Source: Scleromitrula shiraiana (lineage: Eukaryota > Ascomycota > Leotiomycetes > Helotiales > Sclerotiniaceae). Taken from it: DNA of 64,000 bases. Shown piece after piece: positions 48,143-60,900 of the stretch (positions are counted from its first letter, which is position 1; the number at the start of each line of letters is the position of its first letter). The notes under the pieces were generated by a model. The model saw only the letters and a program-made list of their open reading frames with translations. It did no database searches and was not told the DNA's origin. The DNA lies in assembly GCA_028455995.1 (NCBI GenBank), contig JABELC010000001.1:1-64000 (forward strand), given 5' to 3'. Both the position numbers and the translations under genes were made by a program.

Positions 48143-50388
48143 TCAAATCCCAAAGTAAAATGCCCCCAAACCCAAAAATAAAAATATACAAGAAGAGAAT
48201 AATGTTGGTGGAGAAGTTTGGCTAGACAGTGAGGAACTGGTGCTTGAAGAGGTTTTGTTGACGTTTTTCATGGCTGTGGGACAGAGGGTTGTGTTGACAA
48301 GGAGGTGGCCGGGTATCCATACCTATCATTGCTGGTGGTTAGTTTGATGAAGAGGAGAAAATGTGGCAGGGTGAGCGAAAAAAAGAGAAAAGAAAACGAA
48401 AATGAAATCTAAACATACCTGGGGTTCCCCATTAACAAGAGTGATGTTAATTTCACCCCCTATTCCCGTAGTTGCATGATCACAAGATAGGATCTCCACG
48501 ACCAATACTCCCGGACTAAACCCCGTATCACCCACCTCCATGGGTCCCACATCGTGGCTCCCACTCCCTGTATTAGTAAGCGCCGTCACCGTGCTATAAA
48601 CATTTCCCTTCCTCCAAACCATCGCATCATTCGCGCTCCAGATGACACTACTCTTGTATGCCCAATACGGACTCCAATTATTGTAATTGGTAAGAGTTAG
48701 ATAATTCGCTACGGCCGATCGCGCTGTATTGAGAGTTTTTATGAATTGGTACAGTGTGGCATTTTTATCGTAGCCGGTGGGGTTGAGCCATAGGGCTGCT
48801 CGATTGTTGGGATCATTTGTTCCATCGAAACCTTGCTCGGCTCCGTAGTAGATAACGGGAATACCATCCGTAAACATATCGAATACGAGTGCATTTTTGC
48901 GCTGGGATTCATCCGTTGAATAACTTCCAAAACGAGCTACATCGTGGTTTTCAGAGAAGGTTCCTAGAATCGTGGCATCGTGACAGGAATCTTGAATCGA
49001 AGCAAATTGCGCGCCGAGTGTGTACATGCTGTTGGATGAGTTGGCTAGAATCGAGGTTATGTAGTACCAGGCGGGGTAGTTGAGGACGGAGGTTAGGGCG
49101 TCGGTGGCCCAGTAACACGCTGCGCTGGCGGAGGAGTCGAATACTTCGCCGATGGTGAATGTGGAGGCGGCTTGTTGGAAAGGCGCCCAGAAAGGTTTGT
49201 CAACATGTTTGGCGGCGTCGATTCGTAATCCATCAACTGGGGAGAGGGCAATGATGTTAGTTTGGTTTGGGGTTGAGTATGGGAGTGAAGTGAAGCTGTT
49301 TGAATAACTCGTAACCACTTCACCCACTTTTCAAACACAAAAAATGGAGGAAAAGAAGGAAAGAAGTACTAACGGGAATAATTCGCCACCATTTCTGTCA
49401 CCCATTTTTGCCAAGTTTCCTGCACGAAAGTAGATTCGGTATCCATATCCGGTAACGACACCTTATCATCACCCAACCAACAGTCTTGCGCATCTTTTTG
49501 ATTCCCGTAATCAGTGATATAACAGAATGGATGGAAATATTCTTTTTTGTTGAAGGGAACGAATGTGGAATAATCGGTTTTGGCTCCGGGTCCCGGGTAG
49601 GCCATATCGTTGACTACTATGTCTATCATTAGGTACTAGAGGGAGATCATGTAAGTAAGATGTTGTGTTATGTGGCGAGATGAGGTGAGATGAGGTGAGG
49701 CGGGGGATCCAGAACATACCATATCACGATCATGTAAAGCTTTAGAAAGATCCTTTAAATCATCGGATGAGCCGAAATTGGAGTTTATTCTGGTGATATC
49801 CTGAGTCCAAAATCCATGATATGCTTGACCGTAATCGGTTGTTTCGTTGATATTTTGTACGACTGGTGATATCCAAATCTATGCATAGGTGAAGGAGATT
49901 GTTAATGGAGGTTCATTTCATTTCAGCTTGGAGAAAGCAACTGTAGTGAGAAAGATACGACGAGGTAGTACAAGTATCCGAGGGCAACAATTGTAGGCAG
50001 AGAGATTTGTTTGTTGGTAAGATGATGTGAGGTGAGGTGAGGTGAGGTGGGATAAGATGAAATGAAGAAAAGCTGAAGAGGAAAAGGTGCTCACAGCTGT
50101 AAAGCCCATATCTTGAATATAATCCAATTGATTGATGATCCCTTGAAAACTTCCCCCACAATATAATTGTTCCGTCACATTACATGATGAAGATATCGAC
50201 CCGTCTGTTCTCGCAAATCGATCTGTGATGATTTGATATATAGAACGACTTCTCCAATCATCCGCCGACGCCGCATTGGATTGTTGTATTTGTACGAGTA
50301 TTAATAATATGGGAATGGTATATGAAAACAACGATAAAATTGACGAAATGAATGTTGTCGACGCCCTCGATCCCGAAGTAATCAACAT
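48143..50388 (-). CDS. GPI-anchored GH13 alpha-amylase-like enzyme / alpha-glucanotransferase (5 exons)
   Basis: Exons run 50388-50095, 49878-49720, 49635-49374, 49236-48419 and 48322-48143, giving 570 residues. An N-terminal hydrophobic signal segment (about residues 18-40) is followed by RSIYQIITDRFARTDGS, typical of fungal GH13_1. The catalytic residues are present: Asp245 (DGLRIDAAKHV), Glu269 (FTIGEVFDS) and Asp337 (FSENHDVARF). In region I the usual His is replaced: DIVVNDMAY (Asp161). The last exon encodes a Ser/Thr-rich stalk and a hydrophobic tail (CIFLFLGLGAFYFGI), a GPI signal. This matches the GPI-anchored AgtA/AmyD type of Aspergillus, some of which are 4-alpha-glucanotransferases that influence wall alpha-glucan. 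It is divergent from the alpha-1,3-glucan synthase at 57925, which supports that role. Confidence 0.92.
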
Positions 50389-50815
50389 GGTTATGGTATG
50401 TGTCTCTCGAAGAGACCGACAGCCACTATTATTATCGTAGCTAGCCCTACCCTATTGTATTATATCTCATTTGAGGAGAATAAGTAGGAAGATAAATGAA
50501 CCAAAAAAATAAAAATAAATAAATAAATAAAATAAATAAATAGATAAATAAATAGATAAACAAATAGATGAATAGATGAATAAGAAAATAGAAAGAGGCT
50601 TAAGTGAACCCGAACATTCAACTTTATTTTTGATAGACAAAAGAATGAATATGAGTTTGACTTTGGTGATAGATACTTCACAATACACAATACAAACAAT
50701 AGACTTTGTGAAGGGTAAAAAAGTAAACCAAAAAAAAAGAAAAAGAGAGAGAAAGAGGGATGAGAGAATAGGATTTGAGAACTTTTGTCTTGGCTTAATT
50801 ATTATTATTATTATG

Positions 50816-50847
<32 letters not shown>

Positions 50848-51167
50848 GATTCGGATTATTTCTATCTACTAGTAGTACTACATACTACATAAAGTAAATC
50901 TATAAGAAGTATAGTTGATCCGATTAATTCATTTATTGCTCCCTTGTGACCTGTCCCACCTCCCACCTAACGGTTTTCCCATCAAAGCCGAAATAAAAGA
51001 AGGGGAAATTGGAATTTTTGATCAATTTGACCATTTTGACCATTTTGATCGATCAATTTGATCAATTTGATCATTTTGACCAATTTGATCATTTTGGTAT
51101 GGTATGATATGGTATGTTATATATATATATATTAATAATTCTCTCGTATCTTCCTCCGGTAGTTTTT
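50389..51167. other. Upstream region of the GPI-anchored enzyme, AT-rich simple repeats
   Basis: AAAT/AGATAAAT units lie at 50505-50580, a TTA tract at 50799-50848, and nonamers of the type TTTGATCAA/TTTTGACCA at about 51018-51095. No protein or RNA gene is supported. Confidence 0.6.
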
Positions 51168-51403
51168 AGTTCTTTTAATTAAAGGATTTTCATTTTTAAT
51201 TAAGATTTTTTTCTTTTTCTTTTACCATCATCATCATAATACAAAATTTGGATAAATTTGGATAAATTCCTTAAATTTGTGGCTAGAAATCAGGCCTCCA
51301 AATGTTATCATACAAAAATAAAAATAAAAATAAAAATAAAATTGTATGCAAGCCACAAATCCTTAATTAACCAAAAAAAAAAAAATCCTTAATTAAAAGA
51401 ACT
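51168..51403. mobile_element. MITE-like element with inverted ends
   Basis: The left end AGTTCTTTTAATTAAAGGAT faces the right end ATCCTTAATTAAAAGAACT; similarity continues inward for about 40 bp with small gaps, including a second TTAATTAAG on both sides. A further inverted pair (ATTTGTGGCT/AGCCACAAAT) lies deeper inside. The 236-bp size, AT-richness and lack of coding suit a miniature inverted-repeat element. I cannot see a clear target-site duplication. Confidence 0.5.
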
Positions 51404-52600
51404 GACTAGAGGGAAAGGTACTGATGGAAAGGTAGGAAGGAAGGAAGGTTTGACAATTATTATTACATTGACATGACCATTTTAAATGGTACACACACAC
51501 CACTTGATGAGTTGATAACTAACGTCCAAACATGGAAAAACGCTGTACGTCTGTGCAACGGAACTTGCATCCGTGATGGTTCCATCTCGCTGCTCGTTTT
51601 CTTCCATCCTAATCTGAAAGTTCGTTCGTAATGGGAAATCAACTTGGCTTCAATATTGCAAATAGAAATCATGGGTCCGTCCCACTCGTCCTTTTGTGGT
51701 AATGACATACAAATCCGTTCTGTCTCCCCTCTCCCCTCTCATCTCTCATCTCTCATCTCTCGCTCGTTCTTTTCCTTTCTCTCAATGTTCTATCCCCACT
51801 ATACTATAGATGCAGTGCCTCATCTCATTTTCAATGCATAGAATTTTTCCTTGGCATATGCGAGTACCTGGCGTGTCAAGGTAAAGGGGTAAAGTTTGAG
51901 GTGGGGTGAATACGGGAATATCGGTATAGTATTTACAAATGGAAAATGAAGAATTTGATACTGTACATGCCGAGGTTGGGAGTGATAATGATTTCAATAC
52001 CGGTAGGTACGTCTACGACTGCACATAGAACTCCTCGGATACGTACGTACTTACGTAGAATTGATCTCGTTAGATTGGGAACTAATAAACTTATGGGCCT
52101 TGTCTATGTATACTGTTATACTATTAATAAGTCAGTCACTAAAGTCTACTTGAGTACGTACCATCTTGTTTTCTATCGTTCCCTCTTCCCCCCTTTTAAC
52201 AACTCTCTCATTCACTTGTTGTCCTGGGTAGAGATCTCTTCTATCAAGTAGGCATTTTCTAATTTCAATAACAATCTATTAGACTTTCACATGCTGATGC
52301 TTATGCCTTGACTGTGATTGTTAAATTTTTTCCCATGTGGCTGTTCCCGCCGCCCAGGGGCTCCCGGTTGTGGTTTGCTCTGCCGTGATACTTAGTCAGG
52401 GGTACCTCACTTAGCGCAGATCTTTTGATCGTCCCGAGCTCTTTGGTGTAGACTCGGATAAATCTTGATTTCTTTTCTTTTTTCAACTTTCTCCTTCATC
52501 GATCGTGACCCATGTCATGGTCTTCTCCAGAATCTCGTGTTTAAGATGATGAAATGCAATCGTCTGAATTGTCAACGATCTAATTTGAAGCGAATGAACT
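51404..52600. other. Intergenic region, nothing assigned
   Basis: Short frames only. CTCATCT repeats occur around 51731-51765. No gene, RNA or element is supported. Confidence 0.4.
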
Positions 52601-53025
52601 ATACCATTTTGGGTTTAAATGCGATTCAACTACTTTTCTAAGCTGAGGTAAGCTTATTTAATTGTGCCTCTCATTTATCCAATAATATGGATTTAACTCT
52701 TTCATCTAGTAAAGAATCGTAAAATTTCATGATTTTAAAGAGTTTTTTTTTATTTAATCTAGTTTCTTAATATCGGGTCAGGTCCCCTGACACGCCGCCT
52801 CTTCTTTATGATCTTTTTTTATTTTAATAATATTGTTAGATCACATGTTAGATCACATGTTTTAAAAAGCTTGTTCAAAAGCTTAAATTTTACCCAATCA
52901 ACTACTTTAAAATATCGATTTTAACCAATCATTTATATTAAAAAAGTGCCAAGATTCTTCCAAGGCGCTAGTAAAATCACCCTTGTATCATACCAAAAAA
53001 AAAAATGAGTAGACTCGTATAAAAC

Positions 53026-53101
53026 CTCTCTTTTTGTAAACAAAAAGAAGAGGCATTACTATACTCTCTTTTTGTAAACAAAAAGAAGAGGCATTACTAT
53101 A
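53026..53101. repeat. Perfect 38-bp tandem duplication with internal hairpin
   Basis: Two identical 38-bp units at 53026-53063 and 53064-53101. Each contains CTCTTTTTGT and ACAAAAAGAAGAG separated by AA, an almost perfect hairpin. The perfect identity contrasts with the heavily mutated DNA around it, so the duplication is recent. Confidence 0.9.
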
Positions 53102-54012
53102 TTCAATCTCACTATTATATTATATATAATTATCATGATGATTGAATGTTTTTCTTCTTTCAACTGCTAGTATTGAATTAATAGTAATAACTTGAACTTG
53201 AAGTTGCTAATTCCGAGTCTTTAAATAATTATATAAATTTAATTTAATTAAGCTCGATTATATTAATATGATAATAAAATATTAAAAGAATATATTTATA
53301 AGATAATTACTAGTAATATCTCTTTCGAAGTTTAGAATTTTATATAGTATTATTAAATCTAAGTTAATTAAAATATTTAGTTTTTTTGATGAAAAATATT
53401 ATGTTAGAAAAAGAAATAATTCAAGTAATTTATAAATAATAAACTTCAAAATTTTCTTGATTTTATAGTTAATTTTATCTTTTTTGACGTTAAAATTTTA
53501 GATTAACTCGAAAATATATATGATAATTATATTAATAATTTTTATTAAAAAAGATTTTAAATAAATAACTTGAATAAACTAAAAGTTTTCATTCAAGTTA
53601 TCATGCTTTTTGATAAACAATATTATATTTCATTGAAATTAATAATAATAACTTAAAATAATAACTTCAAGTTGAAGATCGAGTGACAAGTTATTTGTAT
53701 AACGAATTTATTTTTCAATTCTATTACTAGTACTACTAGTTTTATCTAGCTACCAATTACGATGTATATAATAATTTGAATATTAAACTTCATCTTTAGG
53801 TAATTGCCAGTGAATCATTATTTCAATTAAGATTAAGGCTCAGAGAAGAGAAGAACTAGTATGAGGTAATTGCAGTTGTATTCTTGAAGTTGTTGATCTA
53901 AAACTACGACGAGGGCTATAAGAGCCTCCATTTTGGTGACTAATGAGACCTGTACCATTAATCTCTTTTCTGTGTTCATCTTTGTCAGTCGGTCTACAAT
54001 AACACTCTTGTA

Positions 54013-54085
54013 GTTAGCATTCTCCGTGGCGGATCTTCCCCCTTTACTTAGAGGGTTTACACTCTATCCACCTTATGATCTGTAT
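54013..54085. repeat. Diverged repeat, copy A (partner at 56512-56588)
   Basis: Both copies share GTTAG, CCGTGG, TACTTA, a GGTTACA-like block, TATCCAC and TCTGTAT in the same order and at similar spacing, with many C/T-type differences between. This supports a common origin in an old repeat. Confidence 0.5.
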
Positions 54086-56511
54086 TTTCTCGCGACAACA
54101 CTCTAATTGTACCGACATTAAATGTATCCTTCTAGCATAACAATTCGCCACCTGCAAGCCTTAGTGGTCCATTTTTATCCGTATATAGTATATGCGGCTC
54201 TTGGCTTCTCAAGAGCATTGAGTACAAGTGCAATGCGAGAACCCTTGTCAATCTCTCTTTTTAATCACTCGAAAAAGAAGAAGTTTCTCTTATTAATATT
54301 ATTCACGCTTAGATTATATATATAAATGATCAATTAAGCATGATTTTTTGAGATTACAATATGATTTTCGTATTCTAAACGCTTAGTAAATATATAAATA
54401 TAATATATGATATCTATATAGTATCTAGATCTAGTAATGAAACTACTACTAGATTCATGTTAAAAATTCATTCAAGTTTTAGAGCCTGAGAATTCTTTTA
54501 TGTTCTTTTGAATCAGCAAGTATAATAATGATAAATGTGATTTTTATATAGTATTTAGCGTTTAATCTTATAAAACCATCATGATCTTCAACTTCTTTTT
54601 TTAAAAAATTTCGTAATTTAGATACTAGAAATGGATACTATTTAAACTCCGAGTCCTTACCACATAATCTACTTTAATTTAGGTAATTATTAGGTAATTA
54701 TGATCTCATCTATTAATCTTATCAATTACTTTTATTAAACAAGACTTTACTTTTTAGTAATTATTTATTAATAATATTTATGTTTACAATTACTAGAATT
54801 AATGCTTGTGGACAACAAAGCCACGTCACGTTACATCTTCATACTACTAATTCGATATGATATTACATTCAAACAAAGATAAGGGTTATCAGGGATATTT
54901 TTACTAGATCGTTGGCAATTCAGGCGCTCCCGACGCTCCCGATAAAATCCCATCTGGTGGAGCGGATTTCCAGCCCACCTGAAGGTACTTTTTTCCATTC
55001 ATATTATTAAAAATTATTTAACTTGAGTTTAAGTTTTTTATAACTTGAAGGTTACTTGTATGTTTTATTGATGTGATGGGGGCTGATGGTCGGTCATTTC
55101 CATCTTTGAAGGCTTACATCGAGTAGATGATGAGTGGTGTATAGGCGTAAGACAATGTGATATGAGATGAATAGATAAAGAGATAAAGAGATAAAGAGAT
55201 AAATAGATATGTATGTTTTGATTCAAGAAAGTATGGGAGTGGGGGTTTTGAAAGAAACGGAATTATTATGAAAATTTAATACATATTTATGAAGAGATGT
55301 CGTTGCGATATGAAACTAGGTAAGCCCTTGAAGCTTTTTCAATATTAAGCTTTGTAACTATCCTTAAGATGAAAGGGAACCCTGAAACTTGCATGTCGTG
55401 GAAAGCATGTGGTGTTCAAAAGCTTGAAGGGGATTAGTCGAGATACTTTACCTCATCTGGTATGGATCATTTTCCTAAGATGTAAGATTATTGCTTACCA
55501 AATCCGAGTGATTGGAACCTCCGAATCTACCACACCTTAATTGAACGTATCATTCTCCTCCATTTTTCTGATGTCGCAACAAATGGAAGATGGAAGATGG
55601 AAGATTAGATGACTTACGATACAAGTCGGTAGGGAAATATAGAGGATGTGCTGATATGCGGTGTAAAAAACTTCATCCCATTCCACCGCCAACCAGATAA
55701 CTACTTCATGATTGCCTAGAAACTGATAACCGAAAAGATTTCTCTTTTTCATATACGAGCCTTCTGTTAGTCACTGGTTGCTGAGTCCGATTCCAAGAAT
55801 AATGTCTCAAATTTAGAAAAATAGAGCAGTGTTAGTTCAACTCTTAGCTTTACATTAGTATCGTGTTCAATTTTTGCTTGAGGGTAATGGCACGCCGCCC
55901 ACATTGAAAACCGGCACACAATTACCAAAAAGACACAGGATTTTATAATCTAGTATGATTTTCAAAAAACTTGAAGTATTTACAATAAAATTTATATTAT
56001 TATTTGCTGAAAATTCCAGAAATGATCAATTTGAATTCGAAGTTGTATATAGCCAGAGTCCAATTTTCGAGAAAAAATATTAAACAGTTGCTCTATTAGA
56101 AATTTTGATTTGAGGTTGGCCGCGTGAATGGATAATATTCGGTCCAACCGTGACGCTTGGTTAGCTTTTCCGGGTAAGCGTCCTAGTTAATTTTTGTATC
56201 ACAGAACATGATTAGAGCGGTAGTGCTTCAGCAACAAATTGCATACGGAAGAGTGGATCAGATGAAAAGGGTAAAGACTAAAATCTAAACCGGTTTAGGA
56301 ATTATATAATATACAAACAATTCTTATATAATCATAACAAATCAATCAAATCCAATTTAATCCAATTTAATCCAATAAGATAAGAGTTGACATTGAGGTT
56401 GAATTCTGAGCTATACTCGATTTAGGTAATTTAACCCTATTAGCCGTATAAAAACATGATTTTATTGTATACGGAACTCCGTAATTTTTATCCACATGTG
56501 TTTCTTATTGA

Positions 56512-56588
56512 GTTAGTCTCCCCCGTGGTGAATCACCATACCATACTTAAAAGGGTTACAATGTATCCACTATTCTTTCGGTCTGTAT
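56512..56588. repeat. Diverged repeat, copy B (partner at 54013-54085)
   Basis: Same orientation as copy A, about 2.5 kb away. See the partner for the shared blocks. Confidence 0.5.
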
Positions 56589-56600
56589 AGCTGAGCATCT

Positions 56601-57924
56601 TTGAGTGACTGACTAATAATAAGTAGAGACTAAGTAGGGAATTTCAAGTGGTACGCGCGGAATAATTGTTATGCATATACTGTACTCAGTCTCATATACG
56701 TATGTTTCACCAATCAAAATTTTCCAAACTCCCGGTATAAGGAAGGAATGCGATGCGATGCTACTGACTAGCTAGGATCATGTCTATTAAGAGATATTTT
56801 AAGGCTGTAAAAACTCAAAAGCCACGAAAGATTGAAGCCGAGTTACTCAGAATTAATGCTATGCTATGCTATGCTATGCTATGCTATGGCTGGCCTGGGC
56901 TGGAGTTGATCGCACAGTCCTCTCTACTTCTTTCTACCCATGACCGGAGAACTACCTCAATTCATCATTGCTATTTCATATATTTCATATATTTCATTTC
57001 ATACCATACTAAATTCATCGTTTGCTCTATCAACCCATTGGTGGTTGGTTGATCATTGATACACCAAACGGAGTACAACTGTGGGACCATCGTCTGGAAT
57101 TTCCTTCAAAAAAAAAAAAATTATTTGAAGAAATTGAAGAAAATATGCCACCACCATTACTCATTCATGATCCCATTGGGGGAGATGTTGGTTCAAACAT
57201 ATGGCTAGCCCACCCCTGACTCCCAAGACTGGTCTGTATCTGCAAGATGCATGGCAGCTCGTGTCAAAATTAAGGGGGTAAATACTACCTTATCGAGCTT
57301 CTTTCTTCCCCATCAAGATAGCTCATGAGTTTAATGATATTCCGTATTAACCTTGACAGTAGTAGTCGCTCTTAAGATACCATGTTATCAAGAATAGTAA
57401 GATCGTCTTGTTGTTTCTATTTCTAGGCAAGTTGATAAGAATTCCTAGGTAGTGTGATTTTCTAGTGTCTTGGATTCTAAGAAGTTTGAAGTTTGAGAAA
57501 TCAAATTTCTGGTCTGGTACATCTTTACTTCAGCCTGATTTCATTCCTTAATTCAAGTAACTTCTTGCATATACATCTTATTTTTTTTCTCTTGTAGCAT
57601 TGTTCCTTTCGTCATTCTGCGATTTCTGCAGATCGACTCTCACGCTCGTTACCTCGATCCTTTCTCATCTTCACGGCTCATTTCTTCATTACTGTTGTAT
57701 TGAAGACGAAACGGATTTTGTCAGGGTAGCTATTACTTGTGGATATTATACGAGTTCACCTTACTTTTGGAAATCTGGAAAGGGGGACTCATTAATACTC
57801 CGCCGGCCTCGTTTCAAGGAGGAGAAATCTGATCGGATAGCTCATTCAAGATTCTGGACAGTTTTATTCATACAGTATTGATTCATGATTTCGAATACGT
57901 GAATATTATTTCGCTATCGTCACA
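56601..57924. other. Upstream region of the alpha-1,3-glucan synthase gene
   Basis: ATGCT pentamers lie at about 56859-56887. Short frames such as 56780-57052 and 57600-57881 look like chance. The last few hundred bases before 57925 should be promoter and 5' leader; I see no certain TATA box. Confidence 0.5.
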
Positions 57925-60900
57925 ATGATCGCACCTCTGGTTGTCTTGTGCGGCATCTTGTTGAATACACAAGTTAACGCCCTCCGTTATGATGAACAAT
58001 TTGTGGGATATAACCTCAACGAGAATAAAACGGCGACATCACCTTTTGACTATTATGGAAAATGGGAAAATGTAAGTTAACTCGAACTAAATATCCAAAT
58101 TGTGAAGGTTATCTGTTTTCCATCACCCCATTTCACCTTCTGTCTTTGCAAACTAAAGTACTGACTTTGAAATTTTGTCAGCACACATTCTTCGATTCCC
58201 CTACGAACTGGAGGTTTCCGTTTTATTCTTTCTTCTTGGATAAGTTTGTAAACGGTGATCCAACGAACGATGATATCAATGGAACATATTTCGAGACCGA
58301 TTATATGCAAACTCAGTTACGACACGGTGGTGATCTTCAGGGTTTGATTGATAGTTTGGATTATGTACAGGGAATGGGTATAAAAGGTATCTATATTGCA
58401 GGAAGTCCTATGATTAATATGCCATGGGGTGCGGATCAATATTCCCCATTGGATTTCAGTCTTCTAGACGCCCATTTTGGAGATATCGATATGTGGAGAA
58501 CAGCAGTTGAGGCTATTCACGCCAGAGGGATGTACGTGATCCTCGATAATACTATGGGAACTATGGGTGATTTGATAGCTTTCGAAGGTTATATGAACTC
58601 TTCCACACCATTCAAATTGACCGAGCATCACGTACTTTGGCGGGACCCCAATCGACAATATTTGGATTTCGCATTCAGTAGCAAGTACAACGAAACTTGT
58701 AACTATCCTAGATTTTGGCTGGATACTGGATTTACTGTCAAAGAAGACGTTACAGACCTGATGAATGGCTGCTATGATTCCGAATTCGATCAATACGGTG
58801 ATACTGAAGCTTTCGGTGTTTTCCCTGATTGGCAACGTCAATTGTCCAAATTCGCCTCCGTCCAAGATCGCTTGAGAGAATGGATTCCATCCGTAAGAAC
58901 AAAAATCGAAATCTTCACTTGCATGATCATCCAACAACTCGATATCGATGGAATAAGAGTCGATAAAGCCACCCAGATTACAGTAGATGCATTGGGTAGT
59001 TTTAGTCACGCTGTTCGAGATTGTGCTAGAGCTGTTGGCAAAGAAAACTTTATGGTTACTGGTGAAATCACTGGTGGTAACACTTTTGGAAGTATTTATC
59101 TTGGCCGAGGACGACAACCTGATATGTTACCACCTACCGCAGATGATGGTGTAGTATTGAACTCGAATTCCAGTCTTGCATACTTCATTCGCGATCCAGA
59201 TGAAGGTGCTTTAGATTCTGCGGCTTTCCATTACAGTATATATCGTACACTTACTCGATTCTTGGGAATGGACGGAAATTTGGCAAGTGGTTATGATACT
59301 CCTACTAATTGGGTACAAGCATGGGATGAAATGCTTCGAACCAATGATCTAGTCAATGCAAATACTGGAGTTTTTGATCCTAGACATTTATATGGTGTTA
59401 GCAATCAGGATGTTTTCAGATGGCCCGCAATCACCAACGGCACCGAAAAACAACTTCTTGGACTTTTTATTACCACTTTACACATGCCAGGTATACCTCT
59501 ACTGCTATGGGGTGAAGAACAAGCTTTTTATCTCCTAGACAATACAGCCGACAATTACATTTTCGGTCGACAAGCAATGTCCCCCTCAACTGCCTGGCAA
59601 ACCCATGGATGTTATAGTATTGGTAGTAGCAATTTTTATCAATTCCCCAACGATTCGTGTACTCGAGGCTGTCACGATCCATGGAATAGTCTCGATCATA
59701 GAGATCCATCCCATCCAATCCGAAATACTATCAAAGCAATGTATCAAATGCGAGATAACTACCCTGTATTGAATGATGGATGGTACCTCAAACAACTTTC
59801 AAACCAAACTCATGAGATCGTGCTACCAGGTAGTAACGGTACTGCTACGGAGACAGGACTCTGGAGTACCGTCCGCAGTGAATATCCAAATATTCAAGAT
59901 CTATCCAAAGCAGGAGGTCAAGCAAATCAATCTGTTTGGTTACTATATCACAACGACTATGGAAATGTCACATATTCCTTTGATTGTACAAAGAATGATT
60001 CTGCTCTCGTTGCGCCTTTCATCTCCGGTGTAACTGTCAGAAATCTGTTTTATCCCTACGAGAACGTAACATTGAAAGCAAGTCCATTTGAATTGTATCT
60101 TCAAAACAAAACTGGATTCAATGGATGCTTGGACGAAGTTAGTCTTTCTCCGTACGAGTTCAAAGCTTATGTACCAAGTGATGCTTGGGTTGGACCTTCG
60201 CCAATGATTACATCCTTTTCACCTGGACATGATGCACGACTTGCTTCGCAAGTAAATCCAGGAGAACAAGAAACTATCGCTATCGAATTTGGATTCAGTG
60301 ACGAAATGAAATGTTCCGACATTTTAGCTATGGAAATCAGCTCCAAAACAGAAGATGGAGTAGTCGCACAACTGAACAACGCGACCGGTCAATATTCTTG
60401 CGATGTACTCCCGAGTCCAGTGGATGTTACGAGCTACGTTGGTATGATACCTACTACATGGGTATTCCGTGGGAATCTGACCAATGTTTCAAACGGAGTT
60501 CATTCAATCACATTACGAAACATTTCTTCAAATGCTGGCAACACCTACACCGGATCCGTTGATACATTTCTAATCCGAGTCGGACAAGTCGACAATCCAG
60601 TTGTATTTCCCTCCCTAGCAAACTACACCCGTCAATTACTTCATAAGCAAGAAAATGGTTCATACTATGTCAGCCACAAAGCAGCGGGAGCCGATCTCTT
60701 TAAGTATTCACTCAACTGGGGAACTACATGGTCGGATTGGCAAACCTACAGTGGAGGGAATACAACACTTGAGTCTCAGCCATGGAGTGGTACAAAGCTA
60801 CAGAAATGGGACGGTCAACACGTTATCATGCAGTACTGGACAAAGCTTACAGGAAGTAGTAATTATGTTCAGCATGGAGATCTGGAAACTACGACTTATT

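Larger units (their letters stand above)
52600..56600. other. AT-rich relic block, no genes
   Basis: About 4 kb of strongly AT-rich DNA, densest at about 53100-54800, with TpA-rich words and stops in every frame. Islands of less AT-rich sequence (52770-52805, 54925-54980, 55885-55915) and a diverged internal repeat (54013-54085 against 56512-56588) suggest dead transposon DNA mutated by C-to-T change, as repeat-induced point mutation does. No open coding sequence remains. Confidence 0.6.

Noticed and set aside
57600..57881. Frame of 93 codons just upstream of the glucan synthase gene
   Set aside because: No ATG at its start and no family; more likely promoter or 5' leader.
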